From Streptomyces spinoverrucosus (GTDB lineage Bacteria; Actinomycetota; Actinomycetes; Streptomycetales; Streptomycetaceae), in contig NZ_JADPZX010000001.1 of the NCBI RefSeq assembly GCF_015712165.1, positions 868,001-932,000 of the forward strand: 64,000 nt of DNA. Reading direction: 5' to 3'. Below the pieces are notes generated by a model. It had not been told where the DNA came from. It made no database searches and saw nothing but the letters and a program-made list of their open reading frames with translations. The translations under genes were made by a program, and so were the position numbers. Each line of letters opens with the position of its first letter. The stretch's first letter is position 1. Below, in pieces: positions 41,569 through 50,063 of this stretch.

Positions 41569-43074
41569 TCACTGGGAGTTGCCGTAGGTCTTGCGGACCC
41601 GGGACTTCAGGAGCTTTCCGGAGGCGGTGCGCGGCAGTTCCGCCGCGATCACCACCGACTTGGGGATCTTGTACTTGGCGAGACGTCCGGCCAGGGACGC
41701 CAGCACCTCGTCGGGGTCGAGCGCGGCGCCCTCGCGCGGCACGACGACCGCGCGCGGCACCTCGCCCCACTTGTCGTCCGGTACGCCGATCACCGCGCAC
41801 TCGACTATGTCCGGGTGGGCGAGGAGCTGGTCCTCGATCTCGGCGGGGTAGATGTTCTCCCCACCGGAGATGATCATGTCCTTGATGCGGTCGACGATGA
41901 ACACGTAACCGTCCTCGTCGACCTGGGCGGCGTCGCCGCTGCGGAACCAGCCGTCCGCGAAGGACGCGGCCGTCTCCTCGGGCAGCCCCCAGTAACCGGG
42001 CATGACGTGCGGCCCGCGCACCACGACCTCGCCCACCTCGCCGGCGTCCACCGGCGCGAGGTCGGGCCGTACCACCCGGACGTCGCTGAAGAAGTGCGGC
42101 ACACCCGCCGAACCGGCCTTGCTGACGGCGTGTTCGGCGTCGAGGAAGAGCGTGCCGGGCGCGGCCTCCGTCATGCCGTAGCCCTGGAGGAAGGTCAGGC
42201 CGCGCTCCTGGTACGCCGCGATCAGCGGGGTCGGGACCGGGGAGCCGCCGCAGGTCAGGATCCGCAGGGACGACAGGTCGGCGTCCGGCCAGCGCGGGTG
42301 CCGGGCCACCTGGTCGAACATCGTCGGCACCCCGAACATGAAGGTGATCCGGTGCCGTTCGATCAGGTCGAAGGTGGCCGCCGGGTCGAACGCCTCGACC
42401 AGCACGCAGGTGCCGCCCTTGAGCAGCACCGGCAGGGTCAGCATGTTCAGCCCGGCGGTGTGGAACAACGGGGCGCAGACCAGGGCGCGTTCGTCGGCGA
42501 TCAGGTCGGTGTCGACCAGGACGTTGATCGCGTTCCAGGTCAGGTTGCCGTGGGTGAGCATCGCGCCCTTGGGGCGGCCGGTCGTTCCCGAGGTGTACAT
42601 GATGATGCAGGTGTCGTCGGCGCCGACCGGTTCGTCGATCGGCTCCCCGGCCGCCTCGGCGAGCGCGGCCTCGTACTCGGGGCCGACCTCGACGTACGTC
42701 CGTACGTCGATGCTGCCGGGCAGCCCGGCGACGAGCCCGGCGTGCCCCGGACCGTAGACGAGCGCCTTCGCGCCGGAGTCCGCGAGCTGGTAGGCGATCT
42801 CGGGGCCGGCGAGGCGGATGTTGAGCGGGACGAAGACCGCGCCGAGCGTGCCCGCCGCGAACAGCGTCTCCAGGAAGGAGGGGTGGTTCGGGCCGAGGTA
42901 GGCGATCCGGTCGCCGCGCCGCACGCCCCGGGCGCGCAGGGCGTGGGCGAGGCGGGTGACGCGTACGTACAGCGTGCGGTAGTCGGTCGGCGTCTCGCCG
43001 TGGATCAGGGCGGTGCGGTGGGGTGTCTTGCGGGCCCGGCGTGCGGGCCAGGACCCCAGTCCCTCGTTGCGCAT
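41569..43074 (-). CDS. Acyl-CoA/aryl-CoA synthetase (AMP-forming)
   Basis: 501 residues. The adenylation core is complete: MYTSGTTGRPKGAML (P-loop-like A3), GYGMTEAAPGTLF (A5), WFRSGDAAQVDEDGYVFIVDRIKDMIISGGENIYPAEIE (A7-A8) and the C-terminal PKSVVIAAELPRTASGKLLKSRVRK with the catalytic lysine. It activates a carboxylic acid with ATP and CoA. Similar length to medium/long-chain and aromatic acyl ligases; the exact acid is unknown. In operon with an amidohydrolase, SDR and MaoC hydratase. Confidence 0.95.
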   Translation of the reverse strand: MRNEGLGSWPARRARKTPHRTALIHGETPTDYRTLYVRVTRLAHALRARGVRRGDRIAYLGPNHPSFLETLFAAGTLGAVFVPLNIRLAGPEIAYQLADSGAKALVYGPGHAGLVAGLPGSIDVRTYVEVGPEYEAALAEAAGEPIDEPVGADDTCIIMYTSGTTGRPKGAMLTHGNLTWNAINVLVDTDLIADERALVCAPLFHTAGLNMLTLPVLLKGGTCVLVEAFDPAATFDLIERHRITFMFGVPTMFDQVARHPRWPDADLSSLRILTCGGSPVPTPLIAAYQERGLTFLQGYGMTEAAPGTLFLDAEHAVSKAGSAGVPHFFSDVRVVRPDLAPVDAGEVGEVVVRGPHVMPGYWGLPEETAASFADGWFRSGDAAQVDEDGYVFIVDRIKDMIISGGENIYPAEIEDQLLAHPDIVECAVIGVPDDKWGEVPRAVVVPREGAALDPDEVLASLAGRLAKYKIPKSVVIAAELPRTASGKLLKSRVRKTYGNSQ

Positions 43075-43086
43075 CGGGGCGCCCCT

Positions 43087-43962
43087 TTACGGTTTCGTCA
43101 GCCCGAGCAGGCGGGCGGCGTTCTCCTTGAGGATCCTCGGCCTGACCTCGTCCTTGATCGACAGCTTCGCGAAGTCGGCGAGCCAGCGGTCGGGGGTGAG
43201 GACGGGGAAGTCGGAGCCGAAGAGGACCTTGTCCTTCAGCAGCGTGTTGGCGTACTGCACCAGTTGCGGCGGGAAGTACTTCGGCGACCAGCCGGACAGG
43301 TCGATGTGCACGCCCGGCTTGTGCGTGGCGACGGCCAGCGCCTCGTCCTGCCAGGGGAACGACGGGTGCGCCAGGATGATCTTCAGGTGCGGGAAGTCGG
43401 CGGCCACGTCGTCCACGTGCAGCGGGTTCGAGTACTTCAGCCGGATCCCGCCCCCGCCGGGCACGCCCGCGCCGATGCCGGTCTGGCCGGTGTGGAACAG
43501 GGCGATCGTGCCGGTCTCCTCGATGACCTCGTACAGGTCGTACGCCACCGAGCGGTCGTTGGGGAAGAAGCCCTGGATGCTGGGGTGGAACTTGAAGCCC
43601 TTCACCCCGTACTCCTCGACCAGGCGCCGCGCCTGCCGCACGCCCGCCTTTCCCCGGAAGGGGTCGATGGACGCGAAGGGGATGAGGACGTCCGCGTTGG
43701 CGGCGGCCGCCTCGGCGACCTCCTCGTTGGGGACCGGGCGCGTGCCGGTGGCGGACTCGGCGTCCACCGTGAAGATCACGGCGGCCATCCTCCGCTCGCG
43801 GTAGTACGCCGCCGTCTCCTGAAGCGTCGGCTTCCGCTTGCCCTCGACCTTGAAGTAGGCGGAGGAGGCGTCGTGCAGGTCGTCGTCCAGGGAGGAGTGG
43901 CCCTTGGCGGACACCTCCGCGTGGGTGTGGACGTCGATGGCGACCAGTTCACTGATGTCCAT
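43087..43962 (-). CDS. Amidohydrolase-2 family metal-dependent hydrolase
   Basis: 291 residues from the ATG at 43962, which has a GGAGG site and overlaps the SDR stop by one base. TIM barrel with DVHTHAE near the N-terminus, GFKFHPSIQGFFPND, FHTGQTGIG, ILAHPSFPW and FGSDFPVLTPDRW, the pattern of amidohydrolase-2/ACMSD-like decarboxylases and hydrolases. Such enzymes decarboxylate or open rings of aromatic acids such as gamma-resorcylate. It lies 12 bp before the CoA ligase gene. Confidence 0.93.
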   Translation of the reverse strand: MDISELVAIDVHTHAEVSAKGHSSLDDDLHDASSAYFKVEGKRKPTLQETAAYYRERRMAAVIFTVDAESATGTRPVPNEEVAEAAAANADVLIPFASIDPFRGKAGVRQARRLVEEYGVKGFKFHPSIQGFFPNDRSVAYDLYEVIEETGTIALFHTGQTGIGAGVPGGGGIRLKYSNPLHVDDVAADFPHLKIILAHPSFPWQDEALAVATHKPGVHIDLSGWSPKYFPPQLVQYANTLLKDKVLFGSDFPVLTPDRWLADFAKLSIKDEVRPRILKENAARLLGLTKP

Positions 43963-44878
43963 CACGCCTCCGGGAGCTGCGGCGCCGGGATACCGACCGT
44001 CTGGAGTTCGGCGCCCACCGAGGTGGCCCACGCGTCGGCCAGGCTGTCCGGCGTCCAGCCGCCGTCGGCGTATGCCGCCCTGATCTCCTGCGGATGCGAC
44101 CAGAGTGCCACCTTGTCACCACCGATGCCGATGCACTGACCGGTCACCCCGCGCGCCTGCTCGGACGCGAGGAACGGGACGAGGGCCGCGCAGTCCTCGG
44201 GGTGCCGAAGCCCTCGCCCTTGCGGAGGAAGTCCGGGAGCGGCTCGCCGTTCCTCATGGCCTCGATGTACGGGGCGAAGGCGGGGATGGTCTCGGTCATC
44301 GCGGTCGCGGCGACCGGCACGATCGCGTTGACGGTGATGTTCGCCCGGCCCAGCTCCATCGACCAGGTACGGGCCATGGCGGCGATACCGGCTTTCGCGG
44401 CGGCGTAGTTGGTCTGCCCGAAGTTGCCCCGCTGCCCGGCCGGGGAGCCGACCAGGATCAGGCTGCCGCCCTCGCCCTGCTCGCGCATCCGGACGGCGGC
44501 GGCTCGGGCGCAGGTGAAGGTGCCCTTGAGGTGGGTGGTGATGACGGCGTCGAAGTCGTCGTCGGTCATCTTCCACAGCACCTTGTCGCGCAGGATGCCC
44601 GCGTTGGTGACCAGGACGTCGAGCCGGCCGAACTCCTCGACCGCGCGCCCGACGAGCCGGTCGGCGGCCTCGGACGTGCCGACCGCGACCACCTCGGCCA
44701 CGGCGGTGCCGCCCGCCTCGGTGATGGATTTCACGGCCGCCTCGGCCACGGCCTCGTCGATGTCGTTGACGACCACCGAGGCGCCGTGGGCGGCGAGGGC
44801 GTGCGCGTAGGCGAGGCCGAGGCCCCGGCCGCTGCCGGTGACGACGGCGGCCTTGCCGGTGAGATCGATGCTGGGCAC
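43962..44878 (-). CDS. Short-chain dehydrogenase/reductase with one-base frameshift
   Basis: The N-terminal 225 residues from GTG 44878 (AAGGGA site) show an NAD(P) fold VVTGSGRGLGLAYAHAL, LVTNAGILRDK, and the catalytic Ser (ILVGSPAGQRG) with YAAAK. The frame then breaks: FGTPRTAR instead of FGTPEDCAALVPFLASEQ, which continues in the next frame with VTGQCIGIGGDK and ends at 43962. One missing base in the G run at 44199-44202 explains it. With the base restored the protein is about 305 residues, of normal length. Likely a 3-hydroxyacyl-CoA-type dehydrogenase in this operon. Sequencing error or recent mutation. Confidence 0.8.
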
Positions 44879-44908
44879 GGGTGGGTGGTCCCTTCGCATG
44901 GGGTGCGG

Positions 44909-44954
44909 CTTCGAGATCGAAGTTAAGAGCAATAATTGGTGACGTCAATAGTTG
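44909..44954 (-). promoter_or_regulatory. SDR-operon promoter with MarR-like sites
   Basis: On the minus strand TTGACG (44948-44943), 17 nt, TAACTT (44925-44920) is a good HrdB-type promoter. CAATAATTG (44930-44938) and CAATAGTTG (44946-44954), 16 bp apart, overlap the spacer and -35, a typical arrangement for MarR dimers. CTTCGA-GA-TCGAAG (44909-44922) overlaps the -10. The MarR gene is divergent, starting at 44988. Confidence 0.65.
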
Positions 44955-44987
44955 TTCCCGACCGCCAGGCTGCGAAAGACTGGGGCC

Positions 44988-45473
44988 ATGAAGGCAAACA
45001 CTGGGTCCACGAAGGCGACGACCCCGATCGACGCGAACGAGCCGTGGATGCGTGCACTGCACGCGGACACCGGCTATCTGCTCTACCGGCTGGGCCTGCG
45101 CTCCGGGCAGCTGTTCAACTCCTGCCTCCAGGAGTCCGGACTGCGCCTGCGCCATTACGCGGTGCTGCGCTTCCTCGCCACCTGCGAGGGCGCCCTCCAG
45201 CGCGAGCTGAGCACCCGCCTCGGCTACGACCCGAGCGCGATCGTCGGCCTGGTGGACGACCTGGAGAAGGCGGGCTTCGCCGAGCGCCGCCCCTCCCCCG
45301 ACGACCGCCGCAGCCGGATCGTCGTCCTCGCCGAGGCCGGCCGCGCCTTCCTGCGCGACACCGACGAGGCGGGCCTGAAGGTGACCAACGAACTCCTCCA
45401 GCCGCTCGACGCGAGCGAGCGCGAGACGCTCCAGGCCCTGCTGCTGCGGATCGCCGAGGACGGACTGGATTGA
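44988..45473 (+). CDS. MarR-family regulator
   Basis: 161 residues from the ATG at 44988; an in-frame ATG-less extension to 44952 overlaps the operator and is rejected. Winged HTH within LRHYAVLRFLATCEGALQRELSTRLGYDPSAIVGLVDDLEKAGFAERRPSPDDRRSRIVVL, with dimerisation helices at both ends. It most likely represses the divergent SDR-amidohydrolase-ligase-MaoC operon and itself, released by an aromatic acid or its CoA ester. The transporter gene begins 80 bp downstream with its own promoter. Confidence 0.93.
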   Translation: MKANTGSTKATTPIDANEPWMRALHADTGYLLYRLGLRSGQLFNSCLQESGLRLRHYAVLRFLATCEGALQRELSTRLGYDPSAIVGLVDDLEKAGFAERRPSPDDRRSRIVVLAEAGRAFLRDTDEAGLKVTNELLQPLDASERETLQALLLRIAEDGLD

Positions 45474-45487
45474 TGTTGTGCAAATGA

Positions 45488-45516
45488 TTGACGGCTGCAC
45501 GGTCAGTGCCTAACTT
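45488..45516 (+). promoter_or_regulatory. HrdB-like promoter of the MHS transporter
   Basis: TTGACG (45488-45493), 17-nt spacer, TAACTT (45511-45516): identical hexamers and spacing to the SDR-operon promoter on the other side of marR. CAA-N4-TTG (45481-45490) overlaps the -35 and resembles the MarR-like sites there. The expected start is near 45523, 30 nt before the GTG start codon. Confidence 0.65.
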
Positions 45517-45553
45517 CACGGAGGCATCGGCACCGTCCCCCAGGGAGCCCACC

Positions 45554-46897
45554 GTGCAGCCATCCCATCTCCCCGAAAACTCCCGGCAGTTGCGCCGAGT
45601 AGCCCTCTCCGGATTGCTCGGCACCGCCGTCGAGTTCTACGACTTCCTCGTCTACGGCACCGTCGCCGCGCTCGTCTTCGGCGATCTGTTCTTCCCCGAC
45701 GCCGACCCGGCGGTCGGCACCATCGCCGCCTTCGGCACCTTCGCCGCCGGGTATGTGGCCCGGCCGCTGGGCGGCATCGTCTTCGGCCACTTCGGCGACC
45801 GGGTCGGCCGCAAGTCGATGATGCTGCTGACCATGGTCCTGATGGGCTGCGGCAGCTTCCTCATCGGCCTGCTGCCGACCTACGACACGATCGGCGTGTG
45901 GGCGCCGGTCCTGCTCGTCACCCTGCGCCTGGTGCAGGGCATCGCGATCGGCGGCGAGTGGGGCGGCGCGACCCTGATGGTCGTCGAGCACGCCGAACGC
46001 GCCCACGGCTCCCGGCGCGGCCTGTGGTCCAGCTTCACCATGCTCGGCGCCCCGCTCGGCTCGGTGCTCTCCGCGGGCGTGGTCACCCTCGTCTCCACAC
46101 TGCCCGACGAGCAGTTCCGCACCTGGGGCTGGCGGGTGCCGTTCCTGCTCAGCATCGCGCTGCTGGCGGTCGGCCTGTTCGTCCGGCTGAAGGTCACCGA
46201 GAGCCCGCTGTTCGCCGAGGCCGAGCGGGCCCCGGTGGACCGGCCGCCGGTCGTGGAGGTGCTGCGCCGCCCCAAGCCGGTCCTCCAGGCGGCGGGCGTC
46301 GGCATCGGCGCGTTCACGGCCCAGTCACTGCTGACCGGGTTCATGATCTCGTACGCCGTCCAGCAGGGCTACAGCCGGCCGCAGGTGCTCACCGCGGTGA
46401 CCGTCGCCTCCTGCGTGGCGCTGCTGGTGCTGCCGCTGGCCTCGGCGCTGTCGGACCGGGTCGGCCGCCGTCCGGTGGTGCTCACCGGCGCCGTCGCCTC
46501 GGCCGCGCTCGCCTTCCCGGTGCTCGCGCTGGTCGACTCCGGCTCCCCCGGCCTGCTGATCCTCGCCCTGGCACTGGGTCACGGTGTCGCCCAGTCCACG
46601 ATGTACGGGCCGCTGGGCGCGCTGTTCACCGAGATGTTCGGCACCCGCGTCCGCTACACCGGCGCCTCCCTCGGCTATCAGGCGGCCACCCTCGTCGGCG
46701 CCGGGTTCTCGCCGCTGATCGCCGGCAGCCTGCTCGCCGCGTCCGACGGCGGCAGCGCGCCCCTGTCGCTGCTGCTGTGCGGCGGCGCGGCGATCACCGC
46801 GCTCACGGTGTGGCGGCTGCGCGAGACGCACGCCGACGCGCTGGAATCCCCCACCGCCCCGGCCGCCGCGCCGACCCCGGAAGGAACGCCCCGTTGA
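45554..46897 (+). CDS. MFS transporter, metabolite:H+ symporter (MHS) type
   Basis: 447 residues from the GTG at 45554, GGGAG site 7 nt upstream. Twelve membrane segments. The MHS signatures are LSGLLGTAVEFYDFLVYGTVAALVF at the start, GGIVFGHFGDRVGRKSMM in loop 2-3 and RLVQGIAIGGEWGGA in segment 4. ShiA, ProP and KgtP belong here, so the cargo is probably a carboxylate such as shikimate, an aromatic acid or a dicarboxylate. The stop overlaps the downstream esterase-like gene. Confidence 0.94.
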   Translation: MQPSHLPENSRQLRRVALSGLLGTAVEFYDFLVYGTVAALVFGDLFFPDADPAVGTIAAFGTFAAGYVARPLGGIVFGHFGDRVGRKSMMLLTMVLMGCGSFLIGLLPTYDTIGVWAPVLLVTLRLVQGIAIGGEWGGATLMVVEHAERAHGSRRGLWSSFTMLGAPLGSVLSAGVVTLVSTLPDEQFRTWGWRVPFLLSIALLAVGLFVRLKVTESPLFAEAERAPVDRPPVVEVLRRPKPVLQAAGVGIGAFTAQSLLTGFMISYAVQQGYSRPQVLTAVTVASCVALLVLPLASALSDRVGRRPVVLTGAVASAALAFPVLALVDSGSPGLLILALALGHGVAQSTMYGPLGALFTEMFGTRVRYTGASLGYQAATLVGAGFSPLIAGSLLAASDGGSAPLSLLLCGGAAITALTVWRLRETHADALESPTAPAAAPTPEGTPR

Positions 46898-48252
46898 GGA
46901 CCCGTATCGCCCTGCTGGCCGTGTCCCTGTGCGCGGTGACCGCACTCCCCGCACAGGCAGCCACGGACACGCACATCGAGGGACAACTCCCGTCAGGTGC
47001 CACATACCTGATGGACGTGCCCGCCGACTGGAACGGCACCGTCCTCCTCTACAGCCACGGCTACCGCGCCGCCGACTGGCCCAACCCCGCCCAGAACGCC
47101 CCCAGTTCCGCGACCAGGGACGAGCTCCTGGCCGACGGCTACGCCCTCATCGGCTCCTCGTACGCCACCACCGGCTGGGCGGTCACGGACGCCGTCCCCG
47201 ACCAACTGGCCACCCTGGACCTGTTCACGTCCCGCTTCGGCACCGCCCGGCGCGCCCTCGCCTGGGGCACCTCCTACGGCGGTCTGGTCACCACGACCCT
47301 CGCCGAGCGGTACCCGGACCGGTTCGACGGCTCGCTGTCGATGTGCGGGCTGGTGCAGGGCGGGATCGCCAACTGGAACAGCACGCTGGACCCGGTGTTC
47401 GCGCTCAGAACGCTGCTGGCCCCCGGGGCGGACATCCCGCTCACCGGATTCACCGACCAGGCGGCCGCACAGAACGCCGCGCAGGCCCTCACCGCCAAGG
47501 TCACCGCCGCCCAGCAGACCCCGGAGGGCAGGGCCCGGATCGCCCTCGCCGCCGCCCTGCACAACATCCCCGGTCACAACGACCCCGCCCAGCCGAAACC
47601 GGGGCCGACCGACTGGGACGCCCAACAGGCCAACCAGTACACCGCCGTCACCGGGCTCCTCCAGCTGCCCGCCTTCAGCTGGCGGCAGGAGGCCGAGCGA
47701 CGGGCGGGCGGCAACCCGTCGTGGAACACCGGCGTCGACTACACGTCGATGCTGCGCCGCTCGCCGCTCCACAAGGAGGTCACCGAGCTGTACAAGAAGG
47801 CGGGCGCGTCCCTGCGCGCCGACCTCGCGGCACTGAACCGCGCACCTCGCGTCTCCGCCGACCCCGAGGCCGTACGGTGGATGCGTCGGACCAGCGTCTT
47901 CAGCGGGCGGCTGACCGACCCGCAGCTCAACATCCACACCACCGGCGACGCCCTGATCCCGGTGCAGGCCGAGAGCGCCTACCGCCGGGCCACCGGCCCC
48001 GACCGCCGCCTCGCCCAGGCGTACGTCGACGGCCCCGGCCACTGCACCTTCACCACCGGCGAGATGCTCGCCGCCCTGCACACACTGGAGCACCGCCTGA
48101 CCACGGGCCACTGGGACGCCTCGGCGGACGCGCTCAACACCCGTGCCCGGCAGGAGGAGCCGACGGAGCGGCCGCGGTACGTGACGTACCGGCCGACGTC
48201 GTATCCACGGCCGTACGACCTCGCGCGTCCGTGGGACGGCCGCCACCGGTGA
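46894..48252 (+). CDS. Secreted alpha/beta-hydrolase (esterase-like)
   Basis: 452 residues from the TTG at 46894, overlapping the transporter stop, with AAGGA 8 nt upstream. Sec signal MRTRIALLAVSLCAVTALPAQA. The hydrolase core has WNGTVLLYSHGYR (oxyanion region), nucleophile elbow WGTSYGG, acid in TTGDALIP and histidine in DGPGHCTF. Helical insertion at about 150-330. Coupling to an MHS carboxylate symporter suggests it releases an organic acid from an ester outside the cell and the symporter takes it up. Substrate unknown; a peptidase role is less likely but possible. Confidence 0.9.
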   Translation: MRTRIALLAVSLCAVTALPAQAATDTHIEGQLPSGATYLMDVPADWNGTVLLYSHGYRAADWPNPAQNAPSSATRDELLADGYALIGSSYATTGWAVTDAVPDQLATLDLFTSRFGTARRALAWGTSYGGLVTTTLAERYPDRFDGSLSMCGLVQGGIANWNSTLDPVFALRTLLAPGADIPLTGFTDQAAAQNAAQALTAKVTAAQQTPEGRARIALAAALHNIPGHNDPAQPKPGPTDWDAQQANQYTAVTGLLQLPAFSWRQEAERRAGGNPSWNTGVDYTSMLRRSPLHKEVTELYKKAGASLRADLAALNRAPRVSADPEAVRWMRRTSVFSGRLTDPQLNIHTTGDALIPVQAESAYRRATGPDRRLAQAYVDGPGHCTFTTGEMLAALHTLEHRLTTGHWDASADALNTRARQEEPTERPRYVTYRPTSYPRPYDLARPWDGRHR

Positions 48253-48286
48253 CGCCCCTCCACGCCACCGGTGCCGTGCGGCACAT

Positions 48287-48317
48287 CGGCGACGCCGCCG
48301 GACCAACGGCGTCGCCG
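48287..48317 (+). terminator. Terminator of the MHS/esterase operon
   Basis: CGGCGACGCCG (48287-48297) and CGGCGTCGCCG (48307-48317) are perfect 11-bp arms with a 9-nt loop, 35 bp after the esterase stop. Strong stem, no U-tract. Confidence 0.7.
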
Positions 48318-48481
48318 AGCACGTCCCCCTCACGCCTCCGACGCACCGTCCGATGGCACGCACGCTAGCCCGGCCCGCGCGGGACGGGGCCCGACTCGAC
48401 CCGCCGGGCGGAGTTGCCGAGCAGGTCCGCCTTCAGCACTTGAACTCCCCTGCCCGGCAAGGACTTTCTCGGTTGCACCTC

Positions 48482-48510
48482 TTGACGGCCGTGGTGCCCG
48501 GGAGCACATT
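48482..48510 (+). promoter_or_regulatory. Promoter of the GH16 glucanase gene
   Basis: TTGACG (48482-48487), 17 nt, CACATT (48505-48510). The expected transcript start is near 48518, about ten bases before the operator palindrome, giving a leader of about 93 nt. Confidence 0.5.
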
Positions 48511-48528
48511 GGCCGCGCACCCCCTGTC

Positions 48529-48542
48529 TGAGAGCGCTCTCA
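48529..48542. promoter_or_regulatory. LacI-type operator palindrome before GH16
   Basis: TGAGAGCGCTCTCA is a perfect 14-bp palindrome. It closely resembles the LacI-family boxes of actinobacterial beta-glucan regulators (the CebR/CelR box is TGGGAGCGCTCCCA). Its position just downstream of the start point suits repression by blocking. No LacI gene is adjacent, so the regulator acts in trans. Confidence 0.7.
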
Positions 48543-48610
48543 CAAACCCCCACGGACGCTCTCCGACAGGCACCCGCGCACCCCCACCACTCCGTACCGA
48601 GAGGCATCCC

Positions 48611-50008
48611 ATGAGCGAAACCTCCGGCACCCCCGGCAGACGCCGGCCCTACCGGCGGGCCCTCGTCGCCGTCCTGAGCACGCTGGGCCTCGCCGCGCTC
48701 GCCGCCACGGCCGTGCAGCCGACGGCGACCGCGGCCGCACCGCCGCCCCCGTCCGGCTGGACGCAGGTCTTCGTCGACGACTTCGACGGCGCCGCCGGTT
48801 CCGGCGTCAACACGGCCAACTGGCAGTACGCGACCGGCAAGGGCTACCCGGGCGGCCCCGCCAACTGGGGCACCGGCGAGATCGAGACGATGACGAACAG
48901 CACCAGCAACGTCTCCCTCGACGGCAGCGGCAACCTCCGTATCACCCCGCGCCGCGACGCGTCCGGCAACTGGACGTCGGGCCGCATCGAGACCAACCGC
49001 ACCGACTTCCAGCCCCCGGCCGGCGGCAAGCTGCGCGTCGAGGCGCGCATCCAAATGCCGAACGTCACCGGTGCCGCCGCCCGCGGCTACTGGCCCGCCT
49101 TCTGGATGCTGGGCGCCCCGTACCGCGGCAACTACTGGAACTGGCCCGCCGTCGGCGAACTGGACATCCTGGAGAACGTCCAGGGCCTCAACACCGTCTG
49201 GGCGACGATGCACTGCGGCACCTCACCCGGCGGCCCCTGCAACGAGACCACGGGCATCGGCGGTTCCACCGCCTGCCCCGGCGCCACCTGCCAGTCCGGC
49301 TTCCACACGTACCGCATGGAGTGGGACCGCTCGACCGACGTCGAGGAGATCCGCTTCTACGTCGACAGCACCCACTTCCACACCGTGCGGGAGAGCCAGG
49401 TCGACCCGACCACCTGGACGAACGCCACCGACCACGGCTTCTTCATCATCCTGAACGTGGCGATGGGCGGCGGCTTCGTGGACGCCTTCGGCGGCGGCCC
49501 GGACGCGGCCACGGTGCCCGGTCACTCGATGGTCGTCGACTACGTCCAGGTGCTGTCGGCCGGTGGGAGCGGTACCACACCTCCGCCGACCGGCAACCGG
49601 GACGCCTACAGCGCCATCCAGGCCGAGTCGCACGACGGGCAGTCCGGCACGATGACCGAGGGGACCTCGGACACGGGCGGCGGCCAGAACATCGGTGCCC
49701 TCGCGGGCGGTGACTGGACGCTCTACCGGGGCGTCAACTTCGGCTCCACACCGGCCAGGCAGTTCTACGCCCGGGTCGCGAGCGGCGCCGGGTCGGGCGT
49801 GAGCGGGCTGGTCGAGGTGCGCCTGGACAGCCGTGGCAACGCGCCCATCGGGAGTTTCGCGATCGGCAACACCGGCGGCTGGCAGTCCTGGCGCACGGTC
49901 CCGGCCAACATCTCCGCCGTCACCGGCACCCACGACGTCTATCTGACCTTCACCAGCGGCCAGCCGGCCGACTTCGTCAACGTGAACTGGTTCAACTTCG
50001 GCCGCTGA
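48611..50008 (+). CDS. Secreted GH16 beta-1,3-glucanase with CBM6
   Basis: 465 residues from the ATG at 48611, GAGAGG site. Signal peptide with a charged start (GRRRPYRRALVAVLSTLGLAALAA), cleaved near ATA-A (about residue 41). The GH16 jelly roll spans about 50-320 with catalytic ELDILE (E183, D185, E188), typical of endo-1,3-beta-glucanase/laminarinase. A Gly/Thr/Pro linker leads to a CBM6 domain (about 330-465: AESHDGQSGTMTEGTSDTGGGQNIGALAGGDW). It degrades extracellular beta-1,3-glucans such as fungal wall glucan. Followed by a strong terminator. Confidence 0.95.
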   Translation: MSETSGTPGRRRPYRRALVAVLSTLGLAALAATAVQPTATAAAPPPPSGWTQVFVDDFDGAAGSGVNTANWQYATGKGYPGGPANWGTGEIETMTNSTSNVSLDGSGNLRITPRRDASGNWTSGRIETNRTDFQPPAGGKLRVEARIQMPNVTGAAARGYWPAFWMLGAPYRGNYWNWPAVGELDILENVQGLNTVWATMHCGTSPGGPCNETTGIGGSTACPGATCQSGFHTYRMEWDRSTDVEEIRFYVDSTHFHTVRESQVDPTTWTNATDHGFFIILNVAMGGGFVDAFGGGPDAATVPGHSMVVDYVQVLSAGGSGTTPPPTGNRDAYSAIQAESHDGQSGTMTEGTSDTGGGQNIGALAGGDWTLYRGVNFGSTPARQFYARVASGAGSGVSGLVEVRLDSRGNAPIGSFAIGNTGGWQSWRTVPANISAVTGTHDVYLTFTSGQPADFVNVNWFNFGR

Positions 50009-50029
50009 GCGGCCCGCCGACCTTCTGCG

Positions 50030-50055
50030 GGGGCTCCACGCGCGCGTGGAGCCCC
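50030..50055. terminator. Bidirectional terminator after GH16
   Basis: GGGGCTCCACGC (50030-50041) and GCGTGGAGCCCC (50044-50055) are perfect 12-bp arms, followed by TTT on the plus strand. It lies between the convergent GH16 and AraC genes and should serve both. Confidence 0.8.
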
Positions 50056-50063
50056 TTTCGGCG

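Larger units (their letters stand above)
48253..48610. other. 358-bp intergenic region before the GH16 gene
   Basis: It contains an intrinsic terminator (48287-48317), a promoter (48482-48510) and a 14-bp operator palindrome (48529-48542), each listed separately. No credible coding frame was seen; overlapping open frames are GC-driven. Confidence 0.7.
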
